Positions 1 to 12,290 are shown, counted from the first letter of the stretch. The stretch is DNA of 64,000 nt from Diorhabda sublineata (GCF_026230105.1 NC_079474.1:2490187-2554186); one strand, 5' to 3'. The notes: generated from the sequence alone by a model not told the origin. Numbers and translations: made by a program.

Positions 1-666
1 CAAGGACTGGAAGTGGAAGTCTGAAACAAATTAGTATTTGCAATGTCAATATTAATTTTGTTCTTTTTCATCATCATTCATTGTTATTCATTAATTAAGT
101 CAAAATTTTGGATAAAACAAATAATTTCAGAAAATTAAAAAGGTTATGCAAAATCGTCGAAATGAAACTGTCAACTGTCAACATTGAAGTTGCTAGAGTC
201 ACTCCAGAATCACTCCGGGGCGTTCCGAAAGTGTTTTGCAGTACGGAACTGTCACTTTCACTACATGGAACACTCAAAACGCGACTTTCGGTATGTAAAT
301 GATTACAGAACGAATAACTTTTAGTTTTTTTCAAAATAATTAAGTTCACGACGATATTAAATCAATGAACACGGTCAACCGGAAACGCGGAGGCGGAAGT
401 TGTATACTATTTCCATATTGTAGTAGGTGATGGGGTGTGTCCTCATCAAATTCTGTAAAAGACACTAATATCGTCATCGTTCGTTCACGTTTGAGTGATT
501 CAAATTACGCCCATATTTATTACCTGTTGGTTGATCGAAAAGATTAAGCGACACTGATTTGTTCGATCATAGATAAAACGTGTGACTGTTAAATAATGTA
601 ACTAAATTGTCCCGCGGATTTTTCTTTTTTATTTTCTAATTTTTCGTCGACTTGCTGTTAAACGTA
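1..666. other. No gene recognised
   Basis: This is AT-rich sequence with short overlapping open frames only. No family match, repeat or conserved motif was seen. Confidence 0.5.
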
Positions 667-1083
667 CGAGGGTTGTTTGATGCGTAAGAAGGCGCTGATG
701 GAAAAGCACTTTATTTTTCTTCTGTGCTATTCTGTAGTTGGTGACTGTCCCAAAAAACAGGCTCCATCGCCATTTTCGGTCCGTCGCTATTTTCTAATCA
801 GGTTTCGCCCTTGACAATCCACTGTCTTGATTGTTTTTTTTTTCCATTTCAGCGGATCCTAATTCATCGATGCGAAAAATCTCATCGATAAGTTTGAGGA
901 AATGTTCATTCGAAGCGGTTTTAGTACTCCATTTTTTATACAAATTCACAAACTCATGAATATCGATGTCAAACGAAAACTAAGCGTCAAAAATGGTCGA
1001 AATTTTAGTAAGAATCTCCCAACGCGTGGGCAGATAAGTTTCCCAACTTGAATCGAGTTCGGTAAATTATCAAACAACCCTCG
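667..1083. mobile_element. Non-autonomous Tc1/mariner-like element (MITE), 417 bp
   Basis: The element has 15-bp perfect terminal inverted repeats: CGAGGGTTGTTTGAT at 667-681 and its reverse complement at 1069-1083. Each end is flanked by the dinucleotide TA (665-666, 1084-1085), the usual Tc1/mariner target duplication. The CGAGGGT start and TTTGA core fit mariner-type ends. I see no transposase reading frame inside, so it is probably a deleted, immobile copy or a MITE. Confidence 0.7.
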
Positions 1084-4000
1084 TAGAACAAGTGCGCGAT
1101 TTATTTTGAGGTCGGAAACTTGTAGAACAATTCTCGTAGAACATTTCGTACCCTTCATTTTGTAAATTGTTATATATGAAGTAATTTTCAATTATAGTCC
1201 GTTCGTTTAACTTGCGAAGTAATTCTACTTGATTGAAAGCAATAAAAATAAGGATAATTTTCATAAACCTGTCTTCCAAGATCAATGTAATTTGATTTTT
1301 TTTCATTTTAAATATAATGTGGAATAGTTAGATTTTTAAAATAGTCACAATGAAATTCCTCATCAGCTTTGTCTGTTTGGCGAATGGACTATAAATTTGA
1401 AAGAACTTAGTACTAAATATCAGAGCTGGGCGAGGTACTAAAGTAATCTTATCCCGTCCTTCCCCTTTGGAGGGTTTTTGAAAACGCAAGCCCTTCGGAA
1501 CGAGATGCTGAAAAGGAACTCAAATGAAATGATGGGCTCCAACAGCGACGCTGGCATCCGAAAAGACAAAATAAGACCACGTTACTCGTACACTCAAAAA
1601 CCAACTCATCTACGACGCCTCGGAATAATCGGTAGGCGCAGGACGCCCGGCATCCCTTGGCCGTTTCCTCGAAGAAGTTCAGTCCAACGGAGACGCGTTA
1701 CAGCGCTTTCGATGGAGGAGGAGAAAAATGTAAATGGAACCCTGAAAATGTATTTGCAAGGTTTCTGAAATATTTGTGTCGAAAGAACTATTATATTTCT
1801 TTCACAAAACCTTCGACAATAAACTTTTTTTCACTTACAAATCTCAATAGAAGATTTTATGGTAGACACAAAAGACTTTTACAACTTTCCTAATCTTTTT
1901 TTCGTCCGAAATTTACCTGTTGGGTAAATAAAAGCCTCGAACCTCCCTCGAAGTGAACAAATTTGTTTTGTCTCTGATTCTATGGTATACAATTTTTGAA
2001 GATCCGCTTGAAACGGGATTAGTCACAACTAAATTCGTTGATAACAACTTTAACGTTGTCAATATTTTATTATCAACTACAGTTCGGTTTTAAGACTATA
2101 ACTAATTATAAAAACGTACATTTTAACCTACTTTTACTTTGTTGTACCTAAAACTTGTCGATAATTATGTTTTCTAAATGTAATGTGGAATGCGCGTTGT
2201 TATTTCATAGTAACAGCTGTAAAAACAATTCGATGGCTACTGAAATTATGGTTAAAATGGTGATTATCGCGAAGAATCTGTAATCATCGACGTTAATGCG
2301 CATGTATGTTTCTCAAACTTTCAGACTTCCTTCTCAACTAAACCGACATAACCTCTACTTGTTTTCGTTCAATTATTTATTATTATTTTTTAATTTTCGT
2401 TTAGTACGTCCTCGAAATCGAAAACACTCTGTACATTATGATATTTTTACATTGTAAGATCATTCGTTTTTATATACGAGGACCGCTACTTAAGTTTCCA
2501 GATATGACAGCACTTTGACATTTCAATTATGAACGTACTCGGATTTTCTATGACTTTTGACGTGGATTAAACCAACAACTGAATGTCGATTAACTCGCCA
2601 CAATTCTGAATGGAACGTAAGCATTTATTTACCGGGAGTGTTCGAACATATCGTGGTAACCAAATACAGAAGACGAATCATTCTCAACTCCACGATGTCT
2701 CGCACATCAGTTCAATCAAAAACGTTTTTGAACAGTCATCCGTCAATGAATTCTTATTATTCCCGCAGATTTATTCGCCTATTTCAAAATTTCTTCCGAT
2801 ATCAATTGCAGAAGACAGTAAACAAACCGTCAGTCCACGTGGACTTATCATATACGCTGTTTACCAATGAAAACATCGAATCGTAAACATAAATGCATTT
2901 CTATTGGCCGAAACAGTCGGAAGACGTATATGTACAGTTTCTTTGAAATATTCCTGCCAGACAGTCTGCGATAAGCAGTGGCGTGGTGGTGAAATTTATT
3001 TCATTCATAAATGAATAGAAATATGGGCGAATGAAGACAATTGCAAAATGTAATGAGAATAAAGACAGGTATGAATTTAATTCGCACCTGTTCATTCACA
3101 AAACCGAAAAAACGTGTAAAGAAAAGCCGAAATCAGTTGACAACTACTCAAGGTTTTTAACGTAGGACAATTTGTAGTTTATATAAGTAGGACAGCTTAG
3201 AAACATTGCGTCAAGTTGTGTCACAACTTTCAAACACAAAAAAATGAATAAACGAATGGCAATAACTGAATCGCCAAGGATAGTTCGATAAAGACAAAAT
3301 TATTTGCGTCAAATAAAAGACTACCGAAGTTCTAATAGACGAATGGGGTACAAAAAGGGCGCAGTTCACGTCTGGTACCCTGTTTAAACTAAACTCCTTT
3401 ACAGGAAAGTACATTTTACTCGTCTATTTAATTTAATATTGATGATTTTTTATTTTATAAAATGAGGTATCTACGCCTATGGTAGATCAAACAAAATTAT
3501 CGGCAAGGGTTTTTACAATCTGCAATTGATATTTTAAGAACTTTAGCAGAAGTTTAAAAGTTTAATATCTTTCAAAAGTAAACTAAATTAACGTTTCTAT
3601 GGAAGCTTTCTATTCCTTCTTATTAAAGTACAATTTATAATTCCAAGAAAATAATCAAAAACACGTCAATAGCCTTTTATTATTCATAATTTTTTTGCTA
3701 TCAGGTAAGAAAACCTTCATTTCCTTTATCTACTTCGATGTCGTTTATTTTGCCAACAATTTCCTGTGGGCCGTTGGTTTCTCAGTGAAGTATGAATCTT
3801 TTTTAAAAAAAAACCGGTTGGAAACTATTCCGTAGGGTTATTTTTAATGCGGCGGTTTCTTTTTTGCGTCGTTGAAATGCTTCGAACCGTAATCGCCGTA
3901 ATCGGGTTATAATAACTATAAATGTCTAAGCGTCGCATACTTACACGTTTTTTTTTTAAAGTTAAGGGAAAATTACGAGTCGATAAAGTGTGATTCGACA

Positions 4001-4144
4001 CATCGAGTTGTAGATAATGAGCCCAAACGGTTACAACATCCATATCCTCCGTCAAACACATTTCCATCTCGTATTTTCTAGAGAACGTAGATATAGGTTG
4101 GGACAACGCCTCAACTGTGAGAGATCTATGGTTCCAAGCTTCAA
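1084..4144. other. No recognisable gene; one GC-richer open stretch
   Basis: This is mostly AT-rich intergenic DNA. The stretch 1478-1768 is clearly richer in G+C than its surroundings. It is open for 96 codons from a TTG, with Arg/Lys-rich text (for example GRRRTPGIPWPFPRRS), and ends at TGA. I do not recognise it. It could be a decayed transposon or a lone exon, but splice sites are not convincing. The ORF of about 110 codons at 2557-2886 lacks any recognisable feature. Confidence 0.35.
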
Positions 4145-4339
4145 TTAGTTTGCCCCATATTTTTCCAAATCAATTTCCTTTCCTAGTATCTTCTCTATTG
4201 AAGTTAAATGTGTTTCTTTCTGAACCATTTTATCTTCTGACACGAGTTTTGACTTGATGATTCCTCTAAACGTCCCGAGAAAAGGTGGAAGATTCCGGAT
4301 CGTTTCTACAACAGCCTTTTGGCGTGATCTCAAGGCCAC
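4145..4339 (-). pseudogene. Possible 3' end of an unidentified minus-strand coding sequence at the array edge
   Basis: A 64-codon frame on the minus strand starts within the first 361-bp unit and continues 80 bases past it. It reads SKLVSEDKMVQKETHLTSI and then ILGKEIDLEKYGAN before TAA. Its charged, helix-like composition looks more protein-like than surrounding frames. No start codon, family or splice sites could be established. It may be a retroelement or gene remnant from which the 361-bp unit was amplified. Confidence 0.2.
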
Positions 4340-6385
4340 AGTTGTGCATCCACACGCAAATCTTTGCTACTTTGAGACAATGTTTGTCGTGGTGGTCCAC
4401 AGGATCTACGGGTGATAACACCAACTCTTTCTTGCGTATTTTCTGCACACCATCGGAGCTTTTGCAGGTTCAATGTTTATTTCTTTTTCATTCTTATCCT
4501 AGAGGAATTTATTATCTAGTTCCTGGTATTTCTCCTCTGCTTTCAAGTGAATTATTTGCTCATCGAAATGGATGATCTTCCTGACGCATTTTATCTTCTG
4601 ACACGAGTTTTGACTTGATGGTTCCTCTAAACGTCCCGAGATAAGGTGGAAGATTCCGGATCGTTTCTACAACAGCCTTTTGGCGTGATCTCAAGGCCAC
4701 AGTTGTGCATCCACACGCAAATCTTCGCTACTTTGAGACAATGTTTGTCGTGGTGGTCCACAGGATCTACGGGTGGTAACACCAACTCTTTCTTGCGTAG
4801 TTTCTGCACACCATCGGAGGTGTTGCAGGTTAAATGTTTATTTCCTTTCCATTCTTATTCTAGAGGAATTTATTATCTAGTTCCTGGTATTTCTCCTCTG
4901 CTTTCAAGTGAATTATTTGCTCATCGAAATGGATGATCTTCCTGACGCATTTTATCTTCTGACACGAGTTTTGACTTGATGGTTCCTCTAAACGTCCCGA
5001 GAAAAGGTGGAAGATTCCGGATCGTTTCTACAACAGCCTTTTGGCGTGATCTCAAGGCCACAGTTGTGCATCCACACGCAAATCTTCGCTACTTTGAGAA
5101 ATTGTTTGTCGTGGTGGTCCACATGATCTACGGGTGATAACACCAACTCTTTCTTGCGTAGTTTCTGCACACCATCGGAGGTGTTGCAGGTTAAATGTTT
5201 ATTTCCTTTTCATGCTTATTCTAGAGGAGTTTACTATCTAGTTCCTGGTATTTCTCCTCTGCTTTCAGGTGAATTGTTTGCTCATCGAAATGGATGATCT
5301 TCCTGACGCATTTTATCTTCTGACACGAGTTTTGACTTGATGATTCCTCTAAACGTCCCGAGAAAAGGTGGAAGATTCCGGATCATTTCTACAACAGCCT
5401 TTTGGCGTGATCTCAAGGCCACAGTTGTGCATCCACACGCAAATCTTCGCTACTTTGAGACAATGTTTGTCGTGGTGGTCCACAGGATCTACGGGTGGTA
5501 ACACCAACTCTTTCTTGCGTAGTTTCTGCACACCATCGGAGGTGTTGCAGGTTAAATGTTTATTTCCTTTCCATTCTTATTCTAGAGGAATTTATTATCT
5601 AGTTCCTGGTATTTCTCCTCTGCTTTCAAGTGAATTATTTGCTCATCGAAATGGATGATCTTCCTGACGCATTTTATCTTCTGACACGAGTTTTGACTTG
5701 ATGGTTCCTCTAAACGTCCCGAGAAAAGGTGGAAGATTCCGGATCGTTTCTACAACAGCCTTTTGGCGTGATCTCAAGGCCACAGTTGTGCATCCACACG
5801 CAAATCTTCGCTACTTTGAGAAATTGTTTGTCGTGGTGGTCCACATGATCTACGGGTGATAACACCAACTCTTTCTTGCGTAGTTTCTGCACACCATCGG
5901 AGGTGTTGCAGGTTAAATGTTTATTTCCTTTTCATTCTTATTCTAGAGGAATTTATTATCTAGTTCCTGGTATTTCTCCTCTGCTTTCAGATGAATTATT
6001 TGCTCATCGAAATGGATGATCTTCCTGACGCATTTTATCTTCTGACACGAGTTTTGACTTGATGATTCCTCTAAACGTCCCGAGAAAAGGTGGAAGATTC
6101 CGGATCGTTTCTACAACAGCCTTTTGGCGTGATCTCAAGGCCACAGTTGTGCATCCACACGCAAATCTTCGCTACTTTGAGACAATGTTTGTCGTGGTGG
6201 TCCACAGGATCTACGGGTGATAACACCAACTCTTTCTTGCGTAGTTTCTGCACACCATCGGAGGTGTTGCAGGTTAAATGTTTATTTCCTTTTCATGCTT
6301 ATTCTAGAGGAGTTTACTATCTAGTTCCTGGTATTTCTCCTCTGCTTTCAGGTGAATTGTTTGCTCATCCAAACGGATGGTCTTG
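4226..6385. repeat. Tandem array, 361-bp unit, about 6 copies
   Basis: Matching landmarks recur every 361 bases (4285, 4646, 5007, 5368, 5729, 6090). The first unit begins at CATTTTATCTTCTGACACG and the last fades at about 6385. Units 2+3 and 4+5 share private variants (for example the ACATGATCTACGG and GAGAAATTG changes in units 3 and 5), so the array also grew as 722-bp dimers. Every unit keeps a 60-codon minus-strand frame beginning MQKLRKKELVL. The leftmost minus-strand frame runs out of the array to a stop at 4145 (residues KILGKEIDLEKYGAN at the end). This suggests the unit came from coding or transposon sequence, but I cannot name the protein. Confidence 0.95.
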
Positions 6386-6929
6386 AGATTCAGTTTTTTC
6401 TTCATAGTGAAGGTAATTGGATCCTATCGACACCAGCTACTCTGTGAACTGTAACTCAGGTTTACAACGCTCCACATTAGAAGGGAAGCATCTCTCTTGT
6501 GGATATCTTTCACCATGAATTAATAGCGACTTTATATAGGTTAAAGATAATTATGTTAGTCAATATTAAATAGCATGTGCAACAGCTGACAACGGTAGTT
6601 AAATTATGTGTTATTTTACTTTATTACGTAATGAAAGGATGTGGGATTCTCGTCGAGGGTTCTTCTGTTTTTTCTTTGTAAATGTCCCGAGGCGGCGATA
6701 ATCATGCAAACGTTCGTTTTCAGTTTTGTAGCAAACATTTTCACTGTATACAAAGGTACCGTTTATTATGTATCCCGACACTAATATGATATGTCTGGTT
6801 AAAAAAAAAATAACCAACTGTCGTAGTATAAAGCTTTCTTTGTATCTTTTCACGTATAAAAAATTATATATATGAAGCAGAACTTCAAGTACCTTAAGAG
6901 AGGAAAATTTCAAGAAGAAGAAGGAATAG
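6386..6929. other. No gene recognised
   Basis: This is AT-rich spacer between the 361-bp array and a reverse-transcriptase fragment. The minus-strand 115-codon ORF at 6611-6958 is Phe/Ser-rich and looks spurious. Confidence 0.4.
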
Positions 6930-7380
6930 GTTGCAGCAATAAAGCAGCTAAAGAACAAATAATTGAAAAGACACTTCGAGCTACAATAGAACTAACTTCG
7001 AAGATGACGCGAGTGTTCAGTATAAACAAAATCATTTTTGGACTAATGTCAAGATCTAAACCAGTATGAACCGCGTTCGTAGACATGGAAAAAAAGCTTT
7101 GGATCCTTTTGGTCCCGCGAACCAAAATATTGGAGAAGAACCTGTTAACAAGAATTGTTAGCATACGAAATAATTAGCAGAAACATGAAATCAAAAACGT
7201 TCACAACATTAGAAGAAGAGCGATTAGGAGGCAATCTGAGCTTTAGAGACCAATTCACACATGGTGGGAACGTCTACAATGTGCCAGTTAAGAAAACTCG
7301 AGATAATAAAATTCCAGGAAGACCACGAGCAACATGGTTGGAAAATCAAGCAAAACCTGAAGTTTCTCGAATGACTTGAC
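6930..7380 (+). pseudogene. Decayed RTE-like non-LTR reverse transcriptase fragment
   Basis: Several short pieces read like the RTE/BovB type of endonuclease-reverse transcriptase, in different frames. IFGLMSRSKPV (to 7066) resembles the YGFRPGRST region. TAFVDMEK at 7070-7093 matches the catalytic motif-A text TAF(I/V)DxEKAFD. Near 7316 a PGRPRATW segment resembles the C-terminal GRPRxTW of these proteins. A stop (7067-7069), frameshifts and internal deletions break it, so it is inactive. The subfamily is inferred from short motifs. Confidence 0.45.
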
Positions 7381-8986
7381 TTTAACAGAGGTCTCATTGA
7401 TGAGGTACGTGAAGTTGGGTCTATCCATTAGGGATCAACGTATATTTACCGCGGTATAAACTAGTGTGGGATCAAGAAAATCGATTTTACAGATTCGATG
7501 ACATAACGAAACCGTCGATTATAGATTTTGATTCTTAGAAATCGGTTTAGCAGTGAATCGTTGCTTTGAGGATCACAGAAACGTGCATTGGTGGAGTACA
7601 AAGTTTTGACAACATTGACAACTAAAGAACGTTGTAGGCGTATGCTTTGATACACCATGGTTGTCAAATTTTTCTCCCTTCTAAGTCTAAGAAACTTTAG
7701 AACATTACACCTGGGATCATAGCAAGAAAAAAGGATCCTTTGGGTCGCAGTCTATGTCGATGTCTGAAAATCTTATATTGAGAAGTGCTGACATCTTCTA
7801 GTTGATATTTGAGATATCACGAAGTTCTGGCAAGCAATTTCATATATTCTTCGCATTGTGGCAGTTATAGTTGAGATAATAAGATGTATAGAAGCTTTAG
7901 AAAGACCTTCCGTTTCTCCCAATTTGTTTCCAATTGATTTCTAGCAGGCTGTTGAATTTTCAATATTCCCCATAAGCTTTGGGTTTCCTTTTTTGTCAGC
8001 CAGTATACATTTAACAGTTTATCTTTCAATTCTTTCAATCTTTAATTGAAATACGAGAAATTATGCACTTGAAACAATGCGTGGGTATTGCAGTTACATT
8101 TACTTTGTTTTATCTAACAAATCATCAAATATGACACCCACGGTATGCATAATGCAACAGATAAAAAGAATTGGAAATGTATAATAGAGGAACCACCCCT
8201 GGAAGCGAAAAAACAAAAGATTTACGTAACATCGAAGCGAAACGAAAATAATTTTAAAAAAAAACCGTCGCGTGGGCAACGGAAACGTATTGTTGACTTG
8301 GGGACACGTGTCAGGTTAAAGTTAAAATCTTAATTCAGTGCTGGAACACGGAGAAGTTGTAAAAAAATCTCATTATTCAAGATTATACTTTCAATTTTAG
8401 ATTGAAAAAAGAATATAGAACTGAAGGCATCTCCGAATTAATTGAATATATGTGTCTTTCAATCGTGCGGCCCTGTTCGCAAATGACCTTCTGTAAGGTC
8501 CGTTGAACCTGTTGCACTATGCCATGAGCTCTTCATATATGTGCGTATGTGAGTGTTAGTTAACGAAACGGACGTACGAACACGTACCTACGGTCATTCG
8601 AACCACCGTTTTCTACCAAGGAAGGTGCATTCTTCTTAGAAAAATGAATTTAAACCGCTCGAAACCCAACTCAGGTACCGCGATCACAACACAGCTGAGA
8701 ACTGTCCGGTCGGTACGATCGTACCCTGTTAGGCCAGTTCGAAATATCTGCCAGTCATTTACTGGAAATATTCGAAGTACTCGGCTCTATTTCCGGTTGA
8801 ACGAGCTTCGTCTCGGTGATATTGACACAATGAAACCAACGTATCGATGACTTATAACTTGAAAAAGATAAAAAAATCAACGAATCCAAATAAAAATAAT
8901 TCGACAATGTGTTACATCGCTTTTTTGCTCTTAGTCGACTATGGACTAATCCTTGGTTGTAGATTCATAATTATGGAACGTTTCTT
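7381..8986. other. No gene recognised
   Basis: AT-rich DNA. A slightly GC-richer frame at 8644-8850 (68 codons, Arg-rich) has no recognisable domain. No repeats were seen. Confidence 0.4.
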
Positions 8987-9349
8987 TCATGGAAAGATAG
9001 AGATGAAAAGGTGTGATCTAGTGCTGGAGTGCAATAGAGTCTTAGAGAATCTGGTGAATGATGGCTGCAAGATCCAGCTCGTTTGGGTGCATGGTCATTG
9101 GGGAAACAAAGGCAACGACGAAGCGGACCCACCAATGGACCAAGAATCCAAAGGGTCTCGGCAGGGATGGATGAAGACGCCTGGAATGAGATAAACGAAG
9201 ACAAACAATTGCTCCAACTAAACAAGCGCGAAATCCGACGTCTAACCGGCCGTCTAAGACGCCATCTCCACACCATGGGCATTACGGACGATCCGGAGTG
9301 CCGTTGGTACATGGAGAAGGACGAAACCGCAGACCACGTCATCTGTTAG
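8987..9349 (+). pseudogene. RNase H and C-terminal tail of a non-LTR retrotransposon (frameshifted)
   Basis: From about 9000 the frame reads KRCDLVLECNRVLENLV and then KIQLVWVHGHWGNKGNDEAD. This matches the end of a retroelement RNase H domain, where LVWVPGHxGxxGNExAD carries the last catalytic Asp. After a frameshift near 9130 a second frame continues KQLLQLNKREIRRLTGRLRRH, then MGITDDPECRWYMEKDETADH, ending at TAG in 9347-9349. The second half is the Cys/His tail typical of jockey/I-like elements. The zinc-knuckle Cys after CRW is replaced by Tyr, and the Asp-Cys after VIC is now two stops. A related copy without these defects is at 51.2-51.75 kb. Confidence 0.8.
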
Positions 9350-11320
9350 TAGCCTGCGCTCGAACGGGCGCGGTTTAAATACCTGATCCGATGTCTTAGC
9401 GGCCATCTAAGACGCCATCTTCACATCATGGGCATTACGGACGATCCGGAGTGCCGTTGGTACATGGAGAAGGACGAAACCGCAGACCACGTCATCTGTT
9501 AGTAGCCTGCGCTCGAACGAGCGCGGTTTAAATACCTGATCCGATGTCTTAGCGGCCATCTAAGACGCCATCTTCACATCATGGGCATTACGGACGATCC
9601 GGAGTGCCGTTGGTACATGGAGAAGGACGAAACCGCAGACCACGTCATCTGTTAGTAGCCTGCGCTCGAACGAGCGCGGTTTAAATACCTGATCCGATGT
9701 CTTAGCGGCCATCTAAGACGCCATCTTCACATCATGGGCATTACGGACGATCCGGAGTGCCGTTGGTACATGGAGAAGGACGAAACCGCAGACCACGTCA
9801 TCTGTTAGTAGCCTGCGCTCGAACGGGCGCGGTTTAAATACCTGATCCGATGTCTTAGCGGCCATCTAAGACGCCATCTTCACATCATGGGCATTACGGA
9901 CGATCCGGAGTGCCGTTGGTACAGGAGAAGGACGAAACCGCAGACCACGTCATCTGTTAGTAGCCTGCGCTCGAACGAGCGCGGTTTAAATACCTGATCC
10001 GATGTCTTAGCGGCCATCTAAGACGCCATCTTCACACCATGGGCATTACGGACGATCCGGAGTGCCGTTGGTACAGGAGAAGGACGAAACCGCAGACCAC
10101 GTCATCTGTTAGTAGCCTGCGCTCGAACGAGCGCGGTTTAAATACCTGATCCGATGTCTTAGCGGCCATCTAAGACGCCATCTTCACATCATGGGCATTA
10201 CGGACGATCCGGAGTGCCGTTGGTACATGGAGAAGGACGAAACCGCAGACCACGTCATCTGTTAGTAGCCTGCGCTCGAACGGGCGCGGTTTAAATACCT
10301 GATCCGATGTCTTAGCGGCCATCTAAGACGCCATCTTCACATCATGGGCATTACGGACGATCCGGAGTGCCGTTGGTACAGGAGAAGGACGAAACCGCAG
10401 ACCACGTCATCTGTTAGTAGCCTGCGCTCGAACGAGCGCGGTTTAAATACCTGATCCGATGTCTTAGCGGCCATCTAAGACGCCATCTTCACACCATGGG
10501 CATTACGGACGATCCGGAGTGCCGTTGGTACAGGAGAAGGACGAAACCGCAGACCACGTCATCTGTTAGTAGCCTGCGCTCGAACGAGCGCGGTTTAAAT
10601 ACCTGATCCGATGTCTTAGCGGCCATCTAAGACGCCATCTTCACATCATGGGCATTACGGACGATCCGGAGTGCCGTTGGTACATGGAGAAGGACGAAAC
10701 CGCAGACCACGTCATCTGTTAGTAGCCTGCGCTCGAACGGGCGCGGTTTAAATACCTGATCCGATGTCTTAGCGGCCATCTAAGACGCCATCTTCACACC
10801 ATGGGCATTACGGACGATCCGGAGTGCCGTTGGTACATGTAGAAGGACGAAACCGCAGACCACGTCATCTGTTAGTAGCCTGCGCTCGAACGAGCGCGGT
10901 TTAAATACCTGATCCGATGTCTTAGCGGCCATCTAAGACGCCATCTTCACACCATGGGCATTACGGACGATTCGGAGTGCCGTTGGTACATGGAGAAGGA
11001 CGAAACCGCAGACCACGTCATCTGTTAGTAGCCTGCGCTCGAACGGGCGCGGTTTAAATACCTGATCCGATGTCTTAGCGGCCATCTAAGACGCCATCTT
11101 CACATCATGGGCATTACGGACGATCCGGAGTGCCGTTGGTACATGGAGAAGGACGAAACCGCAGACCACGTCATCTGTTAGTAGCCTGCGCTCGAACGGG
11201 CGCGGTTTAAATACCTGATCCGATGTCTTAGCGGCCATCTAAGACGCCATCTTCACACCATAGGCATTACGGACGATCCGAAGTGCCGTTGGTACTTGGA
11301 GAAGCACGAAACCGATTTAA
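9238..11320. repeat. Tandem array, 153-bp unit (152-bp variants), about 13.6 copies, derived from a retrotransposon tail
   Basis: The landmark ATCTGTTAGTAGCC recurs at 9341, 9494, 9647, 9800, 9952, 10104, 10257, 10409, 10561, 10714, 10867, 11020 and 11173. Spacing is 153, with 152 where one T is missing (TACAGGAGAAGG for TACATGGAGAAGG). The unit is the retroelement tail segment CGCCATCTTCACATC...GACCACGTCATCTGT plus TAGTAG and CCTGCGCTCGAACG. The 153/152/152 pattern repeats, giving a 457-bp trimer. The last copy has an internal deletion, after which the retroelement resumes (LPNDIKEFK). All units carry the TAGTAG stops, so amplification followed inactivation. Confidence 0.97.
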
Positions 11321-11460
11321 ATATCTGGACAAACCTCACAACTTGCCTAATGACATCAAAGAGTTCAAGACAAAACACCTGGTCGGCTTGTCAAAAGATA
11401 TCGGGTACGACGGGTCTATCTGAAGACCTATCGGCTTCTCGTAACGACAAATATTATTTA
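11321..11460 (+). pseudogene. Remaining 3' end of the RNase H-bearing retroelement
   Basis: After the array, TTTAAATATCTGGACAAACC continues as the extreme C-terminus of the same element (NLPNDIKEFKTKHLVGLSKDI), closely matching the copy at 51.65-51.73 kb (SLPNDIKGFKPNRLMGFSKDI). Non-coding 3' sequence of the element probably follows to about 11.46-11.5 kb. Confidence 0.7.
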
Positions 11461-11680
11461 TTTTAGTTTATTGAAGCCGATAAATGAACCATTTAACTCA
11501 AGTTGTGTTTTACTTTAATTTTGCTGAACGCAATAATTTTATAAAGGTAAAAGCTTCTGTCGATTTTGTTGTTTGTGAATAACAATATAAAGAAATTAAA
11601 TATCAACTCTGGGTAGTTAGACTGACTTAATTTATTGAATATACTGTTTGCACCACCACTACACCAACGCTCACGATTAC

Positions 11681-11714
11681 ACACGCGTTTCGATAACCAA
11701 GTTATCGTCTTCAG
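11681..11714 (-). ncRNA. Hammerhead-ribozyme-like motif
   Basis: On the minus strand, CTGAAGA is followed by C, then GATAAC-TTG-GTTATC (a 6-bp hairpin), then GAAACGCG. This is the order of the hammerhead core: CUGANGA, stem II, GAAA, short stem III. There is one extra base before stem II, and the expected cleavage triplet is not clean (GTGT instead of GTC). Such motifs are known in Penelope-like and related retroelements. The same bases can be read as protein (SEDDNLVIETR), which is an alternative explanation. Confidence 0.35.
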
Positions 11715-12290
11715 AGACTAATATCGCCAAAGGTTCCAGAATTTCCAAATTAGTTGATGTAGAACTTTTTATTCGACAGTAAAATTTGCTTCAAACCTCC
11801 AACTGATAACATTTAATGGAAATTAATCTTAGATATCGTTTTTAAAGATGTAAATACCATATTTAGAATGCTTTGGAAATTGAGGTAACGTCTACTTACC
11901 ATTTTATACAGTCTATTACTACAATAACGCCCACATCAAATTGTAAATGTCAAATAAATATTCAAGATACCGAAGGTATAGAATAAAGGAACGTTTTTCG
12001 TAATGCTTGATTTTGTAACCAATTCCCGCTACAGGTAATTTTGCTTTGTAGATTTTTATGACATAAATACAACGTTATAAACTTTTATATTCGTTTAGAA
12101 AATGTTTCTTTCCTTTGACATAAAATTTTACCCAGAAAAGGACCATAATTTTTGGTTGGTAACTACTCCAAGAATTGACTTTGTTAAACGTGCAAAATGA
12201 ACTTACTACCCTCTTCCTTTCCGAAATAAATATTCGTTACACTCTTTTTTATTAAATATTGAAACCAAGCATTTGGTAAACTCCGAAAAT

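Noticed and set aside
2557..2886. 109-codon frame as a gene
   Set aside because: Two overlapping frames of similar length occur in the same stretch and neither shows a domain or codon pattern distinct from the AT-rich surroundings.
9238..11320. CRISPR-like regularly spaced repeats
   Set aside because: The whole 153-bp unit is conserved with no variable spacers, and the sequence is a retrotransposon fragment in a eukaryote.
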